A DNA stretch of 64,000 bases from DASPLX01 sp035627375 (GTDB lineage Bacteria > Pseudomonadota > Gammaproteobacteria > Burkholderiales > Burkholderiaceae_D). Both the position numbers and the translations under genes were made by a program. Shown one piece after another: positions 33,915 through 42,835 of this stretch (positions are counted from its first letter, which is position 1; each line of letters opens with the position of its first letter). A model generated the notes under the pieces. The model did not search any database and had not been told where the DNA came from. It was given only the letters and a program-made list of their open reading frames with translations. Location of the stretch: assembly GCA_035627375.1 (NCBI GenBank), contig DASPLX010000059.1:1-64000 (forward strand), in the 5' to 3' direction.

Positions 33915-35153
33915 CTATCGTTTCAGCGAAGCCTTCATCGCCTTGAATTTCCGATAGAAGTCCGGATCGCCCTTTATCAGTTCCCTGTAGTAAGACTCGT
34001 TTATCCAAATACCCAATATGCTCTCTCCATGCGCGTTCCGTATCGTCTTCAACAGAGCGGCCTTCGCATCCTTGGAAAGAGAGGCCGCCGCCGCGGTGAC
34101 AATCTGCACGTAGGCAAGAACAGCCGACTTGTTTTTCCTCTGCAAAGCCCCCGTCAACCCCGGAACTCCATATGTGTTTTTTGCCGCCAGCAATTCGCCC
34201 CAGTGACGTGCCGGGGCCAGTTTGAGCAATTCCCCGAAAGCTTTCACCGCTTCGGTACAGCCGTTCCAAAGAGCTTGATAGAGTCCCGGCGTCCCATGGG
34301 TATTTTTCGCCGCCAGCAATTCGACCCGCTGATTTTCCGGGATCAATTCGAGCAGGCCCGCGAAGGCTTTCACTGCGTCAGCGCGACCATTGTAGAGAGC
34401 CGTATAGAGTCCCGGCATCCCATCGCGATTTTTCGCCCTTAGCAATTCGGCCCTTCGATTCTCCGGGATCAGCTTGAGCAATTCCCCGAAGGCCTTCACT
34501 GCTTCAGCGTGACCACGACGGAAAGCGGCGTTGAGCGCCGGCCCCAGGACTGGATTGCAAGCTTTCTTGGTAAGTAACTCTACGATCTCCTCACCGGATA
34601 TATTCATCTTTTCCCATAATTTGGCAATATGACGAATGTGGGCCGCGTCGCCATACCGCAATGCGCCATAGATACTATTGGCCTGAACCTGCGGGTTGGA
34701 CTCAACCAATCGACCCGCGAACTCGTCCGCAAACCGCGCGGGAACACCTGTTACCGAAAACGTGTCGGGGGGCATCTTATATTTCAGTTCCATGAAATAC
34801 CGCAATTTCAATTTGGTGATGGTCGTTTCGTCGTGCATGAGAAATTTTTCACGCATCATGTTCGACGTGATATTGGGATCGTGAAGCCCGACGTGAACCA
34901 CTCCCTTATCTTTGTGAATATGCAGGGTCATGGCATGACTGCGTTCTTTACTAGAGCGGAAACTCAACCGGTAATTGGCCGCCTCGCCGTTTTTCAACAT
35001 GCCAGCCAGTTCATAGACCAATCTGCCGAATTGAGCGTCGCTGCACTGTACATTGGAAGAAAAAAATTCTTCATCACTGAGTTTCTCCAGGCTTGCATAT
35101 CCGAGGCGATTGAGGAATTTTTCCGCGGTATCCTTTTGGGAAAATTTCGTCAA
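33915..35153 (-). CDS. ShET2/EspL-like protein with C-terminal 42-residue repeats (candidate type III effector)
   Basis: A 412-aa protein of lower GC than its neighbours. The N-terminal ~150 residues resemble the ShET2 enterotoxin/EspL effector domain, a cysteine-protease fold: candidate triad Cys37 (NVQCSDAQF), His73 (RSHAMTLHIH) and Asp92 (GLHDPN). Residues 215-340 are three ankyrin-like repeats of exactly 42 residues, each with EAVKAFGELLKL-type and AAKN-G-PGL-type segments. No signal peptide is present, consistent with secretion by another route. No secretion genes are in the window. The start is a TTG at 35153 with AAGGAG only 3 nt before it; the frame upstream runs to a TGA without another start. 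Activity as a host-directed protease is inference. Confidence 0.7.
   Translation of the reverse strand: MTKFSQKDTAEKFLNRLGYASLEKLSDEEFFSSNVQCSDAQFGRLVYELAGMLKNGEAANYRLSFRSSKERSHAMTLHIHKDKGVVHVGLHDPNITSNMMREKFLMHDETTITKLKLRYFMELKYKMPPDTFSVTGVPARFADEFAGRLVESNPQVQANSIYGALRYGDAAHIRHIAKLWEKMNISGEEIVELLTKKACNPVLGPALNAAFRRGHAEAVKAFGELLKLIPENRRAELLRAKNRDGMPGLYTALYNGRADAVKAFAGLLELIPENQRVELLAAKNTHGTPGLYQALWNGCTEAVKAFGELLKLAPARHWGELLAAKNTYGVPGLTGALQRKNKSAVLAYVQIVTAAAASLSKDAKAALLKTIRNAHGESILGIWINESYYRELIKGDPDFYRKFKAMKASLKR
34134..34511 (-). repeat. Three 126-bp in-frame repeats in the ShET2-like gene
   Basis: Residues 215-256, 257-298 and 299-340 repeat the pattern (A/T)EAVKAF-x-LL-L-P----ELLAAKN--G-PGL--AL with no length variation. 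The first two copies share IPEN and the last two share ELLAAKNT. The unit is typical of helix-turn-helix (ankyrin-like) solenoid repeats, and the near-identical DNA suggests recent expansion. Confidence 0.8.
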
Positions 35154-35244
35154 CCGCTCCTTGAACGCCTGATGCGTCGATAGCGAGCCGTCCTCTCCCT
35201 TTTGACCCGCGCATCAGGCACACCCAGCTCCGGAAAGGAAGATC

Positions 35245-36231
35245 ATGAAAATCCATCCTCCGCTCTATTTGCTCTGCGCACTGGCGCTCTCCGGCTGCGC
35301 CGAACGCGACAGGGATGTCTTCCCCGGCTATGCGGAAGCCGACTATGTCCGCCTCGCCAGCCCGATCGGCGGCACGCTGGCAAAACTGCATCTGCGGCGC
35401 GGCGACAAGGTCACACGGAATGCGCCTGCCTTCGCGCTCGAACAAGAAAACGAGCGCGCGGCGCGCATGGAAGCGGCGGCCCGCGTCGAACGCGCGCAGG
35501 CAGTACTCGCCAACCTGAAAAAGGGCCGGCGTCCGGACGAGATCGCCACGCTGCTGGCGCAGGCGGACCAGGCGCGCGCGGCGCTACGGCTTTCGACGGC
35601 CGACTTCGCGCGCCGCAAGCAACTCGTCGCCACCGGTTTCGTGTCCCATGCCCGGCTCGATGAGGCGCGCGGCGCCGTCGAGCGCGACCAGGCCCGGTTG
35701 AAGGAAGCACAAGCGCAATTGCGCCTCGCGCGGCAAGGGGCACGAGGCGACGAGATCCGCGCCGCCGAACGAGACCTGGATGCAGCGCAAGCCCAGCTCG
35801 CGCAAGCCGACTGGAGGCTCGAACAGAAAACCCTGCGCGCGCCGGCCGCCGCCGAAGTCGTAGATGTCCTGTACCGCGAAGGCGAACTGGTGCAAGCGGG
35901 CATGCCGGTCGTCACGCTGCTGCCGCCGGAGAACATCAAGGCGCGCTTCTTCGTGCCGGAACCTCTGCTCGGCACCTTGCGGCTCGGCCAGGAAGTGAGC
36001 CTGCGCTGCGACGGCTGCGGCAATCCGATTCCCGCGAAGATCAGCTATATCGCGCCGAACGCCGAATACACCTCGCCGCTCATCTACAGCAAGGAGAACC
36101 GTTCGACGCTGGTGTTCATGATCGAGGCGCGGCCGGCGCTCAGCGATGCGCCGCGCCTGCATCCGGGCCAGCCGCTCGAGATCCGCCCGGGCGCCGGCAC
36201 CGCGCAAGCGGCGGCGAAGAGCGCATCATGA
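35245..36231 (+). CDS. HlyD-family periplasmic adaptor, predicted lipoprotein
   Basis: A 328-aa membrane-fusion protein for an ABC exporter. A lipoprotein signal ends at Cys18 (ALALSGC). It has a split biotinyl-lipoyl domain (~30-60 and ~205-230), a long coiled coil (~70-195, rich in Ala, Glu and Arg) and a beta-barrel region containing FFVPEPLLGTLRLGQEV. It resembles the YbhG group. AAGGA lies 6 nt before the ATG, and its stop overlaps the start of the ATPase gene (ATGA). It is divergent from the ShET2-like gene, 91 bp apart. Confidence 0.9.
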   Translation: MKIHPPLYLLCALALSGCAERDRDVFPGYAEADYVRLASPIGGTLAKLHLRRGDKVTRNAPAFALEQENERAARMEAAARVERAQAVLANLKKGRRPDEIATLLAQADQARAALRLSTADFARRKQLVATGFVSHARLDEARGAVERDQARLKEAQAQLRLARQGARGDEIRAAERDLDAAQAQLAQADWRLEQKTLRAPAAAEVVDVLYREGELVQAGMPVVTLLPPENIKARFFVPEPLLGTLRLGQEVSLRCDGCGNPIPAKISYIAPNAEYTSPLIYSKENRSTLVFMIEARPALSDAPRLHPGQPLEIRPGAGTAQAAAKSAS

Positions 36232-37160
36232 ACGCGCCCGCCGGCGACATCATCGACGTCCGCGGCCTGACCAAGCGCTACGGCGACCGTGTCGTGGTCG
36301 ATCGTTTCGACATGCGCGTGCCGCGCGGCCGCATCTACGGTTTCCTCGGCCCCAACGGCAGCGGCAAGACCACCACCATCCGCATGCTGTGCGGCTTGCT
36401 GACGCCGGATGCCGGCGAAGGGACCTGCCTCGGCCACGACATCCGGCGCGAATCCCATCTGATCAAGCGCCAGGTCGGTTACATGACCCAGAAGTTCGGA
36501 CTCTATGAAGACTTGAGCATCGAGGAAAACCTGGACTTCATCGGACGCATCTATGAAATCCCGGAGCGCAAGGCCAAGGTCGCGGCGACCCTGGAACGCC
36601 TCGGCCTGGCCACGCGCAGGAAGCAATTGGCCGGCGCCTTGTCGGGCGGCTGGAAACAGCGGCTGGCGCTGTCCGCTTGCCTGCTGCACGAACCGCGCTT
36701 GCTGCTGCTCGACGAGCCGACAGCCGGCGTCGACCCGAAGGCGCGGCGCGAATTCTGGGATCAATTGCACGAACTCTGCGCAGGCGGGCTGACGGTCCTC
36801 GTCTCGACGCACTACATGGACGAAGCCGAACGCTGCCACGAGCTGGCCTATATCGCCTACGGCCGCCTGCTCGCGCACGGCAGCGCGGAGCAATTGATCG
36901 CGAGCGCCGGCCTCGCGACGTGCGAGATCACGGGCGCCGGACTCACTCAATTGGCGCGTGCACTGCGCGCCGATCCGCGCATCCGTACCGTCGCACCGTT
37001 CGGCGCCGCGTTGCATGCCAGCGCGGCGACGCCGGAAGAGCTGGAAGCCGCCCTGGCCGCTCATCGCGGCGGCGATATCCGCATCGAACCGGTGGCGCCC
37101 AATCTCGAAGACATCTTCATCGCCTTGATGCAGGAGGCGAAAGACAACTATTCGTCCTGA
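36228..37160 (+). CDS. ABC transporter ATP-binding protein (ABC-2 exporter)
   Basis: A 310-aa ATPase with Walker A GPNGSGKTT, signature LSGGWKQRLAL, Walker B LLLLDEPTAGVD and the switch His in VSTHYMDEAE. The C-terminal ~80 residues form the accessory domain typical of drug/sodium-export type ATPases. It works with the following permease and the preceding HlyD protein. Only one ATPase domain is present, whereas the E. coli homologue YbhF carries two in one chain. Confidence 0.92.
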   Translation: MNAPAGDIIDVRGLTKRYGDRVVVDRFDMRVPRGRIYGFLGPNGSGKTTTIRMLCGLLTPDAGEGTCLGHDIRRESHLIKRQVGYMTQKFGLYEDLSIEENLDFIGRIYEIPERKAKVAATLERLGLATRRKQLAGALSGGWKQRLALSACLLHEPRLLLLDEPTAGVDPKARREFWDQLHELCAGGLTVLVSTHYMDEAERCHELAYIAYGRLLAHGSAEQLIASAGLATCEITGAGLTQLARALRADPRIRTVAPFGAALHASAATPEELEAALAAHRGGDIRIEPVAPNLEDIFIALMQEAKDNYSS

Positions 37161-37164
37161 AGCC

Positions 37165-38289
37165 ATGAACTGGTCCCGTTTCCTCGCCATCCTGATCAAG
37201 GAATTCCGCCAGATCCGGCGCGACCGGCTGACCTTCGCCATGATGGTCGTCATCCCGATCGTGCAACTGATCCTGTTCGGCTATGCGATCAACACCGACC
37301 CCAAGGGCTTGCCGCTGGCAGCGGTGATCGCCGACGAGAGCGAGTTCTCGCGCAGCTTCATTGCCGGGCTCGAGAATTCGCAATATTTCCGCGTGACCCA
37401 TCGTCCGCGCGGCGAGGCCGAGGCGAACCGCCTGCTGGCAAGCGGCGAGGTCCAGTTCGTGCTCGTCATTCCGCCCGGCTTTTCGCGTCAGCTGCTGCGC
37501 GGCGAACGCCCCGCCCTGCTGCTCGCAGCGGACGCCACCGATCCGTCCGCCTCCGGCAACGCGCTGGCCGCGCTGAACGCCATCGGCCGCCAGGCGCTGG
37601 CGCGCGACTTCGGCGGCAGCACCGCCCGGCTGCAGATCGCGGACGCGCCCTTCGACTTGCGCATCCAACGCCGCTACAACCCGGAAGGCCTGTCGCGCTA
37701 CAACATCGTGCCCGGCCTGCTCGGCGTGATCCTGACGATGACGATGATCATGATGACGGCGCTCGCCATGACGCGCGAGCGCGAACGCGGCACGATGGAA
37801 AACCTGCTGGCGACGCCGGCCAAGCCGTTCGAAGTCATGGTCGGCAAGATCGTGCCCTACATCCTGATCGGCTATGTCCAGGTGACGGTGATCCTGACGG
37901 CGGCGCGCTTGATGTTCGAGGTGCCGATGCTCGGCAGCGTCGCCCTGCTGTCGCTGGCGCTGATCGTGTTCATGGCCGCCAATCTCGCGGTCGGTTTCAC
38001 GTTCTCGACGATCGCGAAGAACCAGTTGCAGGCGATGCAGCTGACCTTTTTCTTTTTCCTGCCCTCGATGCTGCTGTCCGGCTTCATGTTCCCGTTTCGC
38101 GGGATGCCGGGCTGGGCCCAGGCGCTCGGCGAAATCCTGCCGCTCACGCATTTCCTGCGCATCGTGCGCGGCATCCTGCTCAAGGGGAACGGTTTCGCGG
38201 AGATCGCGCCCAGCCTGTGGCCGATCGGCGCCTTCATGACCGTCGCCGCCATCGTCGCGATGCTGCGCTACCGGCGTACGCTGGATTGA
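37165..38289 (+). CDS. ABC-2 type permease
   Basis: A 374-aa membrane protein with one N-terminal helix, a large extracytoplasmic domain (~45-175), and five C-terminal helices. Typical ABC-2 sequence is TMIMMTALAMTRERERGTMENLLATP. It starts 4 nt after the ATPase stop. A single permease gene implies a homodimer, unlike E. coli YbhFSR, which has two. The substrate cannot be read from sequence; related systems export drugs. Confidence 0.9.
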   Translation: MNWSRFLAILIKEFRQIRRDRLTFAMMVVIPIVQLILFGYAINTDPKGLPLAAVIADESEFSRSFIAGLENSQYFRVTHRPRGEAEANRLLASGEVQFVLVIPPGFSRQLLRGERPALLLAADATDPSASGNALAALNAIGRQALARDFGGSTARLQIADAPFDLRIQRRYNPEGLSRYNIVPGLLGVILTMTMIMMTALAMTRERERGTMENLLATPAKPFEVMVGKIVPYILIGYVQVTVILTAARLMFEVPMLGSVALLSLALIVFMAANLAVGFTFSTIAKNQLQAMQLTFFFFLPSMLLSGFMFPFRGMPGWAQALGEILPLTHFLRIVRGILLKGNGFAEIAPSLWPIGAFMTVAAIVAMLRYRRTLD

Positions 38290-38429
38290 CCCGATCGGCC
38301 GCTTCCGATCCGCTGCCGATCCGCTTGCGGCGGACAGGAGCGGGTGAGCGGCATGAATATGGGATTGACATTTTCCCAACGGCCGGCGATCTTTCTCCGG
38401 TCTCACCAGCCAACCAGGGAATCCAATCA

Positions 38430-39530
38430 ATGACATCGTCTTACGCAGCAGCGGCCAATCCGTTCGACCACGCCTTCGGGGGCGACACCCCGCCCGCCCC
38501 GGCCCGGCCGGAACCCTTCGCCTTCACCGGCACCGGCAGCGAGTACTTCCGCATCTGGATCGTCAACCTGTTGTTGACCATCCTCACGCTCGGCATCTAT
38601 TCGGCCTGGGCCAAAGTACGCCGCGAGCGCTATTTCTACGACAATACCCGGCTCGCCGGCAGCAGCTTCGAATACCACGGCAACCCGGTCGCCATCCTCA
38701 AGGGACGGATCGTCGCCGTGCTCCTGTTCGGCGGCTACAACCTCGCTTTCGAATATTCGGCGACCGCCGGCTTCGTGATGTTCGGCCTGTTCCTGCTGGC
38801 GTTTCCGTGGCTGATGTGGAAGAGCCTGCAATTCAAGCTGCAGAATTCCAGCTATCGCGGCATTCGCTTCGGCTTTCGCGGTGGCGCCGCCGGCGCCTAT
38901 GTCGCCTACCTCTTCTATCCGGCGCTCGCCGTCCTCAGCCTGTATACGCTGGCGCCGCTGGCTCACCAGCGCATCAAACGTTTCCAGCATACGGAAAGCC
39001 GGTACGGATCGACACATTTCTCCTTCGACGCCGGCGTCGGCGGTTTCTACGTGGTGTACCTGATCGGCTTCGGCGTCATGCTCGCCGGCCTGGTCGCGCT
39101 CGGCCTCCTCTTCGGCGGCACGCTGGCCGCGCTCTACGCCGCGGGCGGCAAGGGGGGACTGCCGGCCGCGTTCACGATGACGATGATGTTCTTCGCGATC
39201 TACGCCTGGGTCTTCCTGCTTATCCCGATCATGATGACGCTGATGCAAAACCTGATCTGGCGCCATACCCGCCTCGGCGAGCATGCGTTCAAGTGCGAGA
39301 TGAAGTGGACGCGCGTCGCCTACATCGCCGTCACCAACATTGCCGGCATCCTGCTCACGCTCGGGCTGTTCATTCCGTTCGCGAAGGTGCGCATGATGCG
39401 CTATCGGCTGGAGTCCATGACGCTGCTGCCGCACGGCGACCTCGATCATTTCATCGCCGAGGCGCAGCGGGAAACCACGGCGGCCGGCGAAGGCATGGCC
39501 GACCTGCTCGACTTCGACATGTCGCTGTAA
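38430..39530 (+). CDS. DUF898 (YjgN-family) inner-membrane protein
   Basis: A 366-aa protein with about eight hydrophobic helices arranged as two DUF898 halves; the family hallmark LGIYSAWAKVRRERYFYDNT appears at ~53-72 and recurs as LGLFIPFAKVRMMRYRLESM near the C-terminus. Function of the family is unknown. The ATG at 38430 has AGGGA about 10 nt upstream. The M48 peptidase gene starts 2 bp after its stop, a pairing seen in many proteobacteria, which suggests the peptidase acts on or with this protein. A TTGACA hexamer at ~38365 may mark a promoter, but no good -10 follows. Confidence 0.88.
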   Translation: MTSSYAAAANPFDHAFGGDTPPAPARPEPFAFTGTGSEYFRIWIVNLLLTILTLGIYSAWAKVRRERYFYDNTRLAGSSFEYHGNPVAILKGRIVAVLLFGGYNLAFEYSATAGFVMFGLFLLAFPWLMWKSLQFKLQNSSYRGIRFGFRGGAAGAYVAYLFYPALAVLSLYTLAPLAHQRIKRFQHTESRYGSTHFSFDAGVGGFYVVYLIGFGVMLAGLVALGLLFGGTLAALYAAGGKGGLPAAFTMTMMFFAIYAWVFLLIPIMMTLMQNLIWRHTRLGEHAFKCEMKWTRVAYIAVTNIAGILLTLGLFIPFAKVRMMRYRLESMTLLPHGDLDHFIAEAQRETTAAGEGMADLLDFDMSL

Positions 39531-39532
39531 GC

Positions 39533-40522
39533 ATGGGAATCCCGGCCTACTATTTCGACGGCGCCACCTCGCGCCGCCACCGGGTCGAGCTGTCGGTGCA
39601 AGCCGGCGTCGCCGCGATCAGCGGCGATGTCCAGCGCCAGGCCGCGCTGTCGGAACTGCGGGTTTCCGAGCGCGGGCGCAATGCCCCGCGCAAGGTGACC
39701 TTCCCGGACGGCGCCTATCTCGAGGTGCTCGACAATGCGGCGCTTTCCGCGCTGCTGGCGGAAACCGGGCATCGCGATTCGTTCGTGGTCAGGATGCAGC
39801 AAAGCTGGCGCCTCACCGCCGCCGCCCTCGCGCTGACCATCGCCGTCCTGGCGCTCGGCTACCTGCATGGTCTGCCGGCGCTGTCGCGGGCGATCGCCTT
39901 TTCCCTGCCGGCGAAGGCCGAACAGGCGATCGGCGGCGAAGTCCTGGAATTCCTCGACAAGCACCTGCTCGCGCCCACGGCGCTCGACGCCGCGCGCCGG
40001 ACGGCGATCGAAACCCGCTTCCGCGCGCTGGTGCCGCCGCGCGCCGATGCGCCGCCCTACGAACTGGTCTTCCGCAAGAGCAAGATCGGCCCGAACGCCT
40101 TCGCGCTGCCTTCCGGCCAGATCGTCTTGACCGATGAAATCGTGACGCTGCTCGGCGACGACGATGCCGTCATGGGCGTTCTCGCGCACGAACTCGGCCA
40201 TCTGCACGAACGCCACCTGCTGCGCCGGATGATCGAAAGCACGGCCATCGGCATCGCCGCCACCGCCTTGCTCGGCGATGTCTCCGCGGTGATCGCCAAC
40301 ATCCCGACGCTGATGCTCGATTTGAAGTATTCGCGCGACGCCGAACGCGAGGCCGACGACTATGCCGTCGCCATGCTGCGCGCCAACGCGATTCCGGAAA
40401 CCAAGCTGGCGTTGGTGTTCGAAAAGCTGGGCGGCAAATCGGGCGAACCGCCGCCCTATCTATCGAGCCATCCGCTGTCGTCCGAGCGCATTGCCCGCAT
40501 CGGCGGCAAGGCGGGGCGTTAG
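39533..40522 (+). CDS. M48-family zinc metallopeptidase, membrane-anchored
   Basis: A 329-aa protease. A ~90-residue N-terminal domain containing ISGDVQRQAALSELRVSER is followed by one membrane helix (~95-113) and the peptidase domain. Zinc site: His219, Glu220 and His223 in LAHELGHLHE, with the third ligand Glu in EREADDYAV. The C-terminal SSHPLSSERIA is typical of M48. The catalytic domain probably faces the periplasm. It is in an operon with the DUF898 gene. Confidence 0.9.
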   Translation: MGIPAYYFDGATSRRHRVELSVQAGVAAISGDVQRQAALSELRVSERGRNAPRKVTFPDGAYLEVLDNAALSALLAETGHRDSFVVRMQQSWRLTAAALALTIAVLALGYLHGLPALSRAIAFSLPAKAEQAIGGEVLEFLDKHLLAPTALDAARRTAIETRFRALVPPRADAPPYELVFRKSKIGPNAFALPSGQIVLTDEIVTLLGDDDAVMGVLAHELGHLHERHLLRRMIESTAIGIAATALLGDVSAVIANIPTLMLDLKYSRDAEREADDYAVAMLRANAIPETKLALVFEKLGGKSGEPPPYLSSHPLSSERIARIGGKAGR

Positions 40523-40959
40523 TTCATCACTTGCTGGTTAAACATAGTTCAAAATCAATAAAATAAGGCTCTCATGTTCCGTACCAAAGCCTGTATTGAG
40601 ATCATGCCGGCTTTACACCGGCTGCCGTCGGGTCCGTAAGCAGGTGTCGGCCCGACTGCTGCTGAAGCTTCTGTGCGGCCTCTGTTTTGACAGCGCTTTA
40701 ATCAAACAACGAGGCTTCGAGCAGTTCGCTTTCGCTCATCTTCTCAATACCTACTTGCCATCCTCGAAGGCTGACTTTTTCTCGGCCGCTCACCACCACG
40801 CCTTTTGAGCGCAGCAGCACTGGGCGGTTTGAAGTCTGCTTCTGCAAGCCTACTTCGAGACGCCGTCTTCCATCTTCAGTACGGCGCCGCAAGCGCACGC
40901 TTGCGTTCGTGAAACATCGCAAAATTCAGGACAGGCTCAAGACACGCCCAAACTCAATG
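40523..40959. other. 437-bp gene-poor, lower-GC spacer
   Basis: No convincing gene. A minus-strand frame (40698-40922, 74 codons from a TTG) ends in EKMSESELLEASLFD; it has no good start or ribosome site and resembles nothing I recognise. An inverted repeat CGCAAGCG (40888-40895) and CGCTTGCG (40898-40905) lies close behind the histidine kinase stop and could form a hairpin, though no T-run follows. Base composition and the nearby IS remnant suggest decayed mobile or accessory DNA. Confidence 0.4.
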
Positions 40960-42105
40960 CTAGAGCTTGTGCAATAGCGGAAGCAGAAGTGTAAAACAAG
41001 AACCTTGATTTTCGATTGAGCGTACGAGTATTTCGCCTCCATGTTTGTGCACGATTCCGAAGGAAATCGACAACCCGAGCCCCGCGCCTTCACCAACGGA
41101 TTTGGTGGTAAAAAATGGCTCGAATATGTGATCCATAGTTTCTTTTGACATACCGCAGCCGTTATCTTCGAATTCAATTTCCAAGTATTCGTCGACAATT
41201 CGGCTACGAATGATGAGCATCCCGTGCGTGTGATCGTCGGTACGCCTTTGCTTTGTCCGGATCGCCTGACGTGCATTGACGATGATGTTCATGAATACTT
41301 GGTTCAATTCACCGGGGTAGCACTCCAAGGTGGGGTTTGCTTCCAGTTCACAGGCGATTTTCATATCTCCCGCAAACTCGGATTGCACGAGATTTACGGT
41401 GGATTGCAAGCTTTCGCCTATCGCAATGGCCTTCTTTTCTACTTCGCCCAAGCGAGAGAATGTTCTCAAGTCCCTAACTAGATCGCGAATTCGCGTTGCT
41501 CCATGGATAATGGTGGAAACTTGCATGACCAGATTGCCGATGCCTTGATTAATACTGTTGCGAATTTTCGGGTCTATGTCGTCTCCAGCCAATTCAAGCA
41601 AAAATGATCGAAACTGCTCCAAATCCCTGGTAAGGGTTTGTGCCCCGCCAAGTATGAAATTCGTAGGGTTATTGATCTCGTGAGCAACTCCGGCAGTCAA
41701 CGTTCCCAAAGACGCCATTTTTTCCTTCAGTACCAACTGTTGCTCCGCTTCTTCTAACCGCTTGTATGCATGGTCAGCGCGGCGCTTCAAAATACCAACA
41801 AGTATGGCGACCGATGGTACAGCTACTCCTAATATAAAAATCCATCGTAAGTGTTCTGTCGTATAGGAAAAAAGATGGCCCGGCATGGAAAGAAAGTACA
41901 GTGCATATGCAAGAGCAGCCGCTGCCGACAATAATCCGGGAATGAGCCCCCATTTGAATGCCGAAAAGACAACGGCAAGCTGGAATATCGGCGCGGGAAT
42001 CGGGATTTTGAACGCAACACGGTTGATTAATTCGATGACTAATACCGTTGCGATGGTTAACGCAACTGCGCGTACCGAATCCAGAACAAGCTTTTGCTTC
42101 GACAT
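40960..42105 (-). CDS. Membrane sensor histidine kinase
   Basis: A 381-aa kinase of lower GC than the surrounding genes. It has three to four helices in residues ~10-107 (including AAALAYALYFL and WIFILGVAVPSVAILVGIL), a short coiled coil, HisKA with His142 in GVAHEINNPTNF, and HATPase_c with GELNQVFMNIIVNARQAI, EDNGCGM and GAGLGLSI. The AHEINNP type is common in NtrB/RstB-like kinases that report on metabolism or redox state. No response regulator is adjacent, so it is an orphan kinase. Its upstream side abuts an IS630 remnant, so its original promoter or partner gene may have been lost. Confidence 0.85.
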   Translation of the reverse strand: MSKQKLVLDSVRAVALTIATVLVIELINRVAFKIPIPAPIFQLAVVFSAFKWGLIPGLLSAAAALAYALYFLSMPGHLFSYTTEHLRWIFILGVAVPSVAILVGILKRRADHAYKRLEEAEQQLVLKEKMASLGTLTAGVAHEINNPTNFILGGAQTLTRDLEQFRSFLLELAGDDIDPKIRNSINQGIGNLVMQVSTIIHGATRIRDLVRDLRTFSRLGEVEKKAIAIGESLQSTVNLVQSEFAGDMKIACELEANPTLECYPGELNQVFMNIIVNARQAIRTKQRRTDDHTHGMLIIRSRIVDEYLEIEFEDNGCGMSKETMDHIFEPFFTTKSVGEGAGLGLSISFGIVHKHGGEILVRSIENQGSCFTLLLPLLHKL

Positions 42106-42180
42106 GTCGAGCGTCCTAAGCAGGTTACCAAATAATTTTTGACGGTTTCGGTCCAATGGCATGAGTAGAAGGAACAGGCC

Positions 42181-42756
42181 ATGGAGCGATGGAAACTGGG
42201 TGAGGCGGAGCAACGGCAGTTGTCGGCGGCGTTGCACCGGACACATGGTGCGCGGATATACAAGCGCGCGCAGGCCGTGCTGGAATGCAGCCGCAGCAGA
42301 AGCAAGAGCGAAGTGGCGCGATCGCTGAACATGGCGCGTGGTGTTCGGCTGCATGAATCTGGCGACGGGCCATCGGTTGCTCCTGGCGCGGCGACGACAA
42401 CGCGCCGACGATTTCCAGGCGTTCCTGCATCTGGTGCAGCGGCAGTATCGGGCGTGACGGGTAGCGGCCGTGCTCGACCGCGATAGCAGCCCTAAGGCAG
42501 TTGTCATGGAGGAGGAGGCGCGTCGATCCGGCATCCGGTTGCTGTGGTTGGCAACGCGAGCGCCGGAACTGAACCCGATGGAGACGCTGTGGGGACAAGG
42601 CAAGAACACCATCTGCACGAACAAGCAATTCGCCTTGATCGACGAGCAAGTCGCTGGCTTCATCGGTCATGTCAGTAGCCTGTCGAATCGGAAAGCGCTG
42701 CGAACATCGGGCGTGCTGTCGGCGCATTTCTGGCTTAGACGTGTGTTGGAGATGAA
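42181..42756 (+). pseudogene. IS630-family transposase remnant
   Basis: Two pieces of one transposase can be read on the plus strand in different frames. The N-terminal helix-turn-helix part spans 42181 to ~42350 (RIYKRAQAVLECSRSRSK, then SEVARSLN). The C-terminal DDE part spans ~42450 to 42756 (VLDRDSSPKAVV, LNPMETLWGQGKNTI, SGVLSAHFWLRRVL). The central region with the first catalytic Asp is deleted and the frames are broken, so it is not functional. No clear terminal inverted repeats were found. Confidence 0.8.
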
Positions 42757-42835
42757 CTTTTTCAGCTGCTTAGTAGAAGCTGTGTTCAGCTCCTATGCGG
42801 AATGTAGCGGCTTCCTCTTGCTCGGTCAACGTTGG

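Noticed and set aside
38365..38394. TTGACA hexamer as a promoter for the DUF898 gene
   Set aside because: No acceptable -10 is found at 16-18 bp, so the match may be chance.
40698..40922. 74-codon minus-strand frame behind the histidine kinase
   Set aside because: TTG start without a ribosome site and no recognisable family; described only as part of the spacer.
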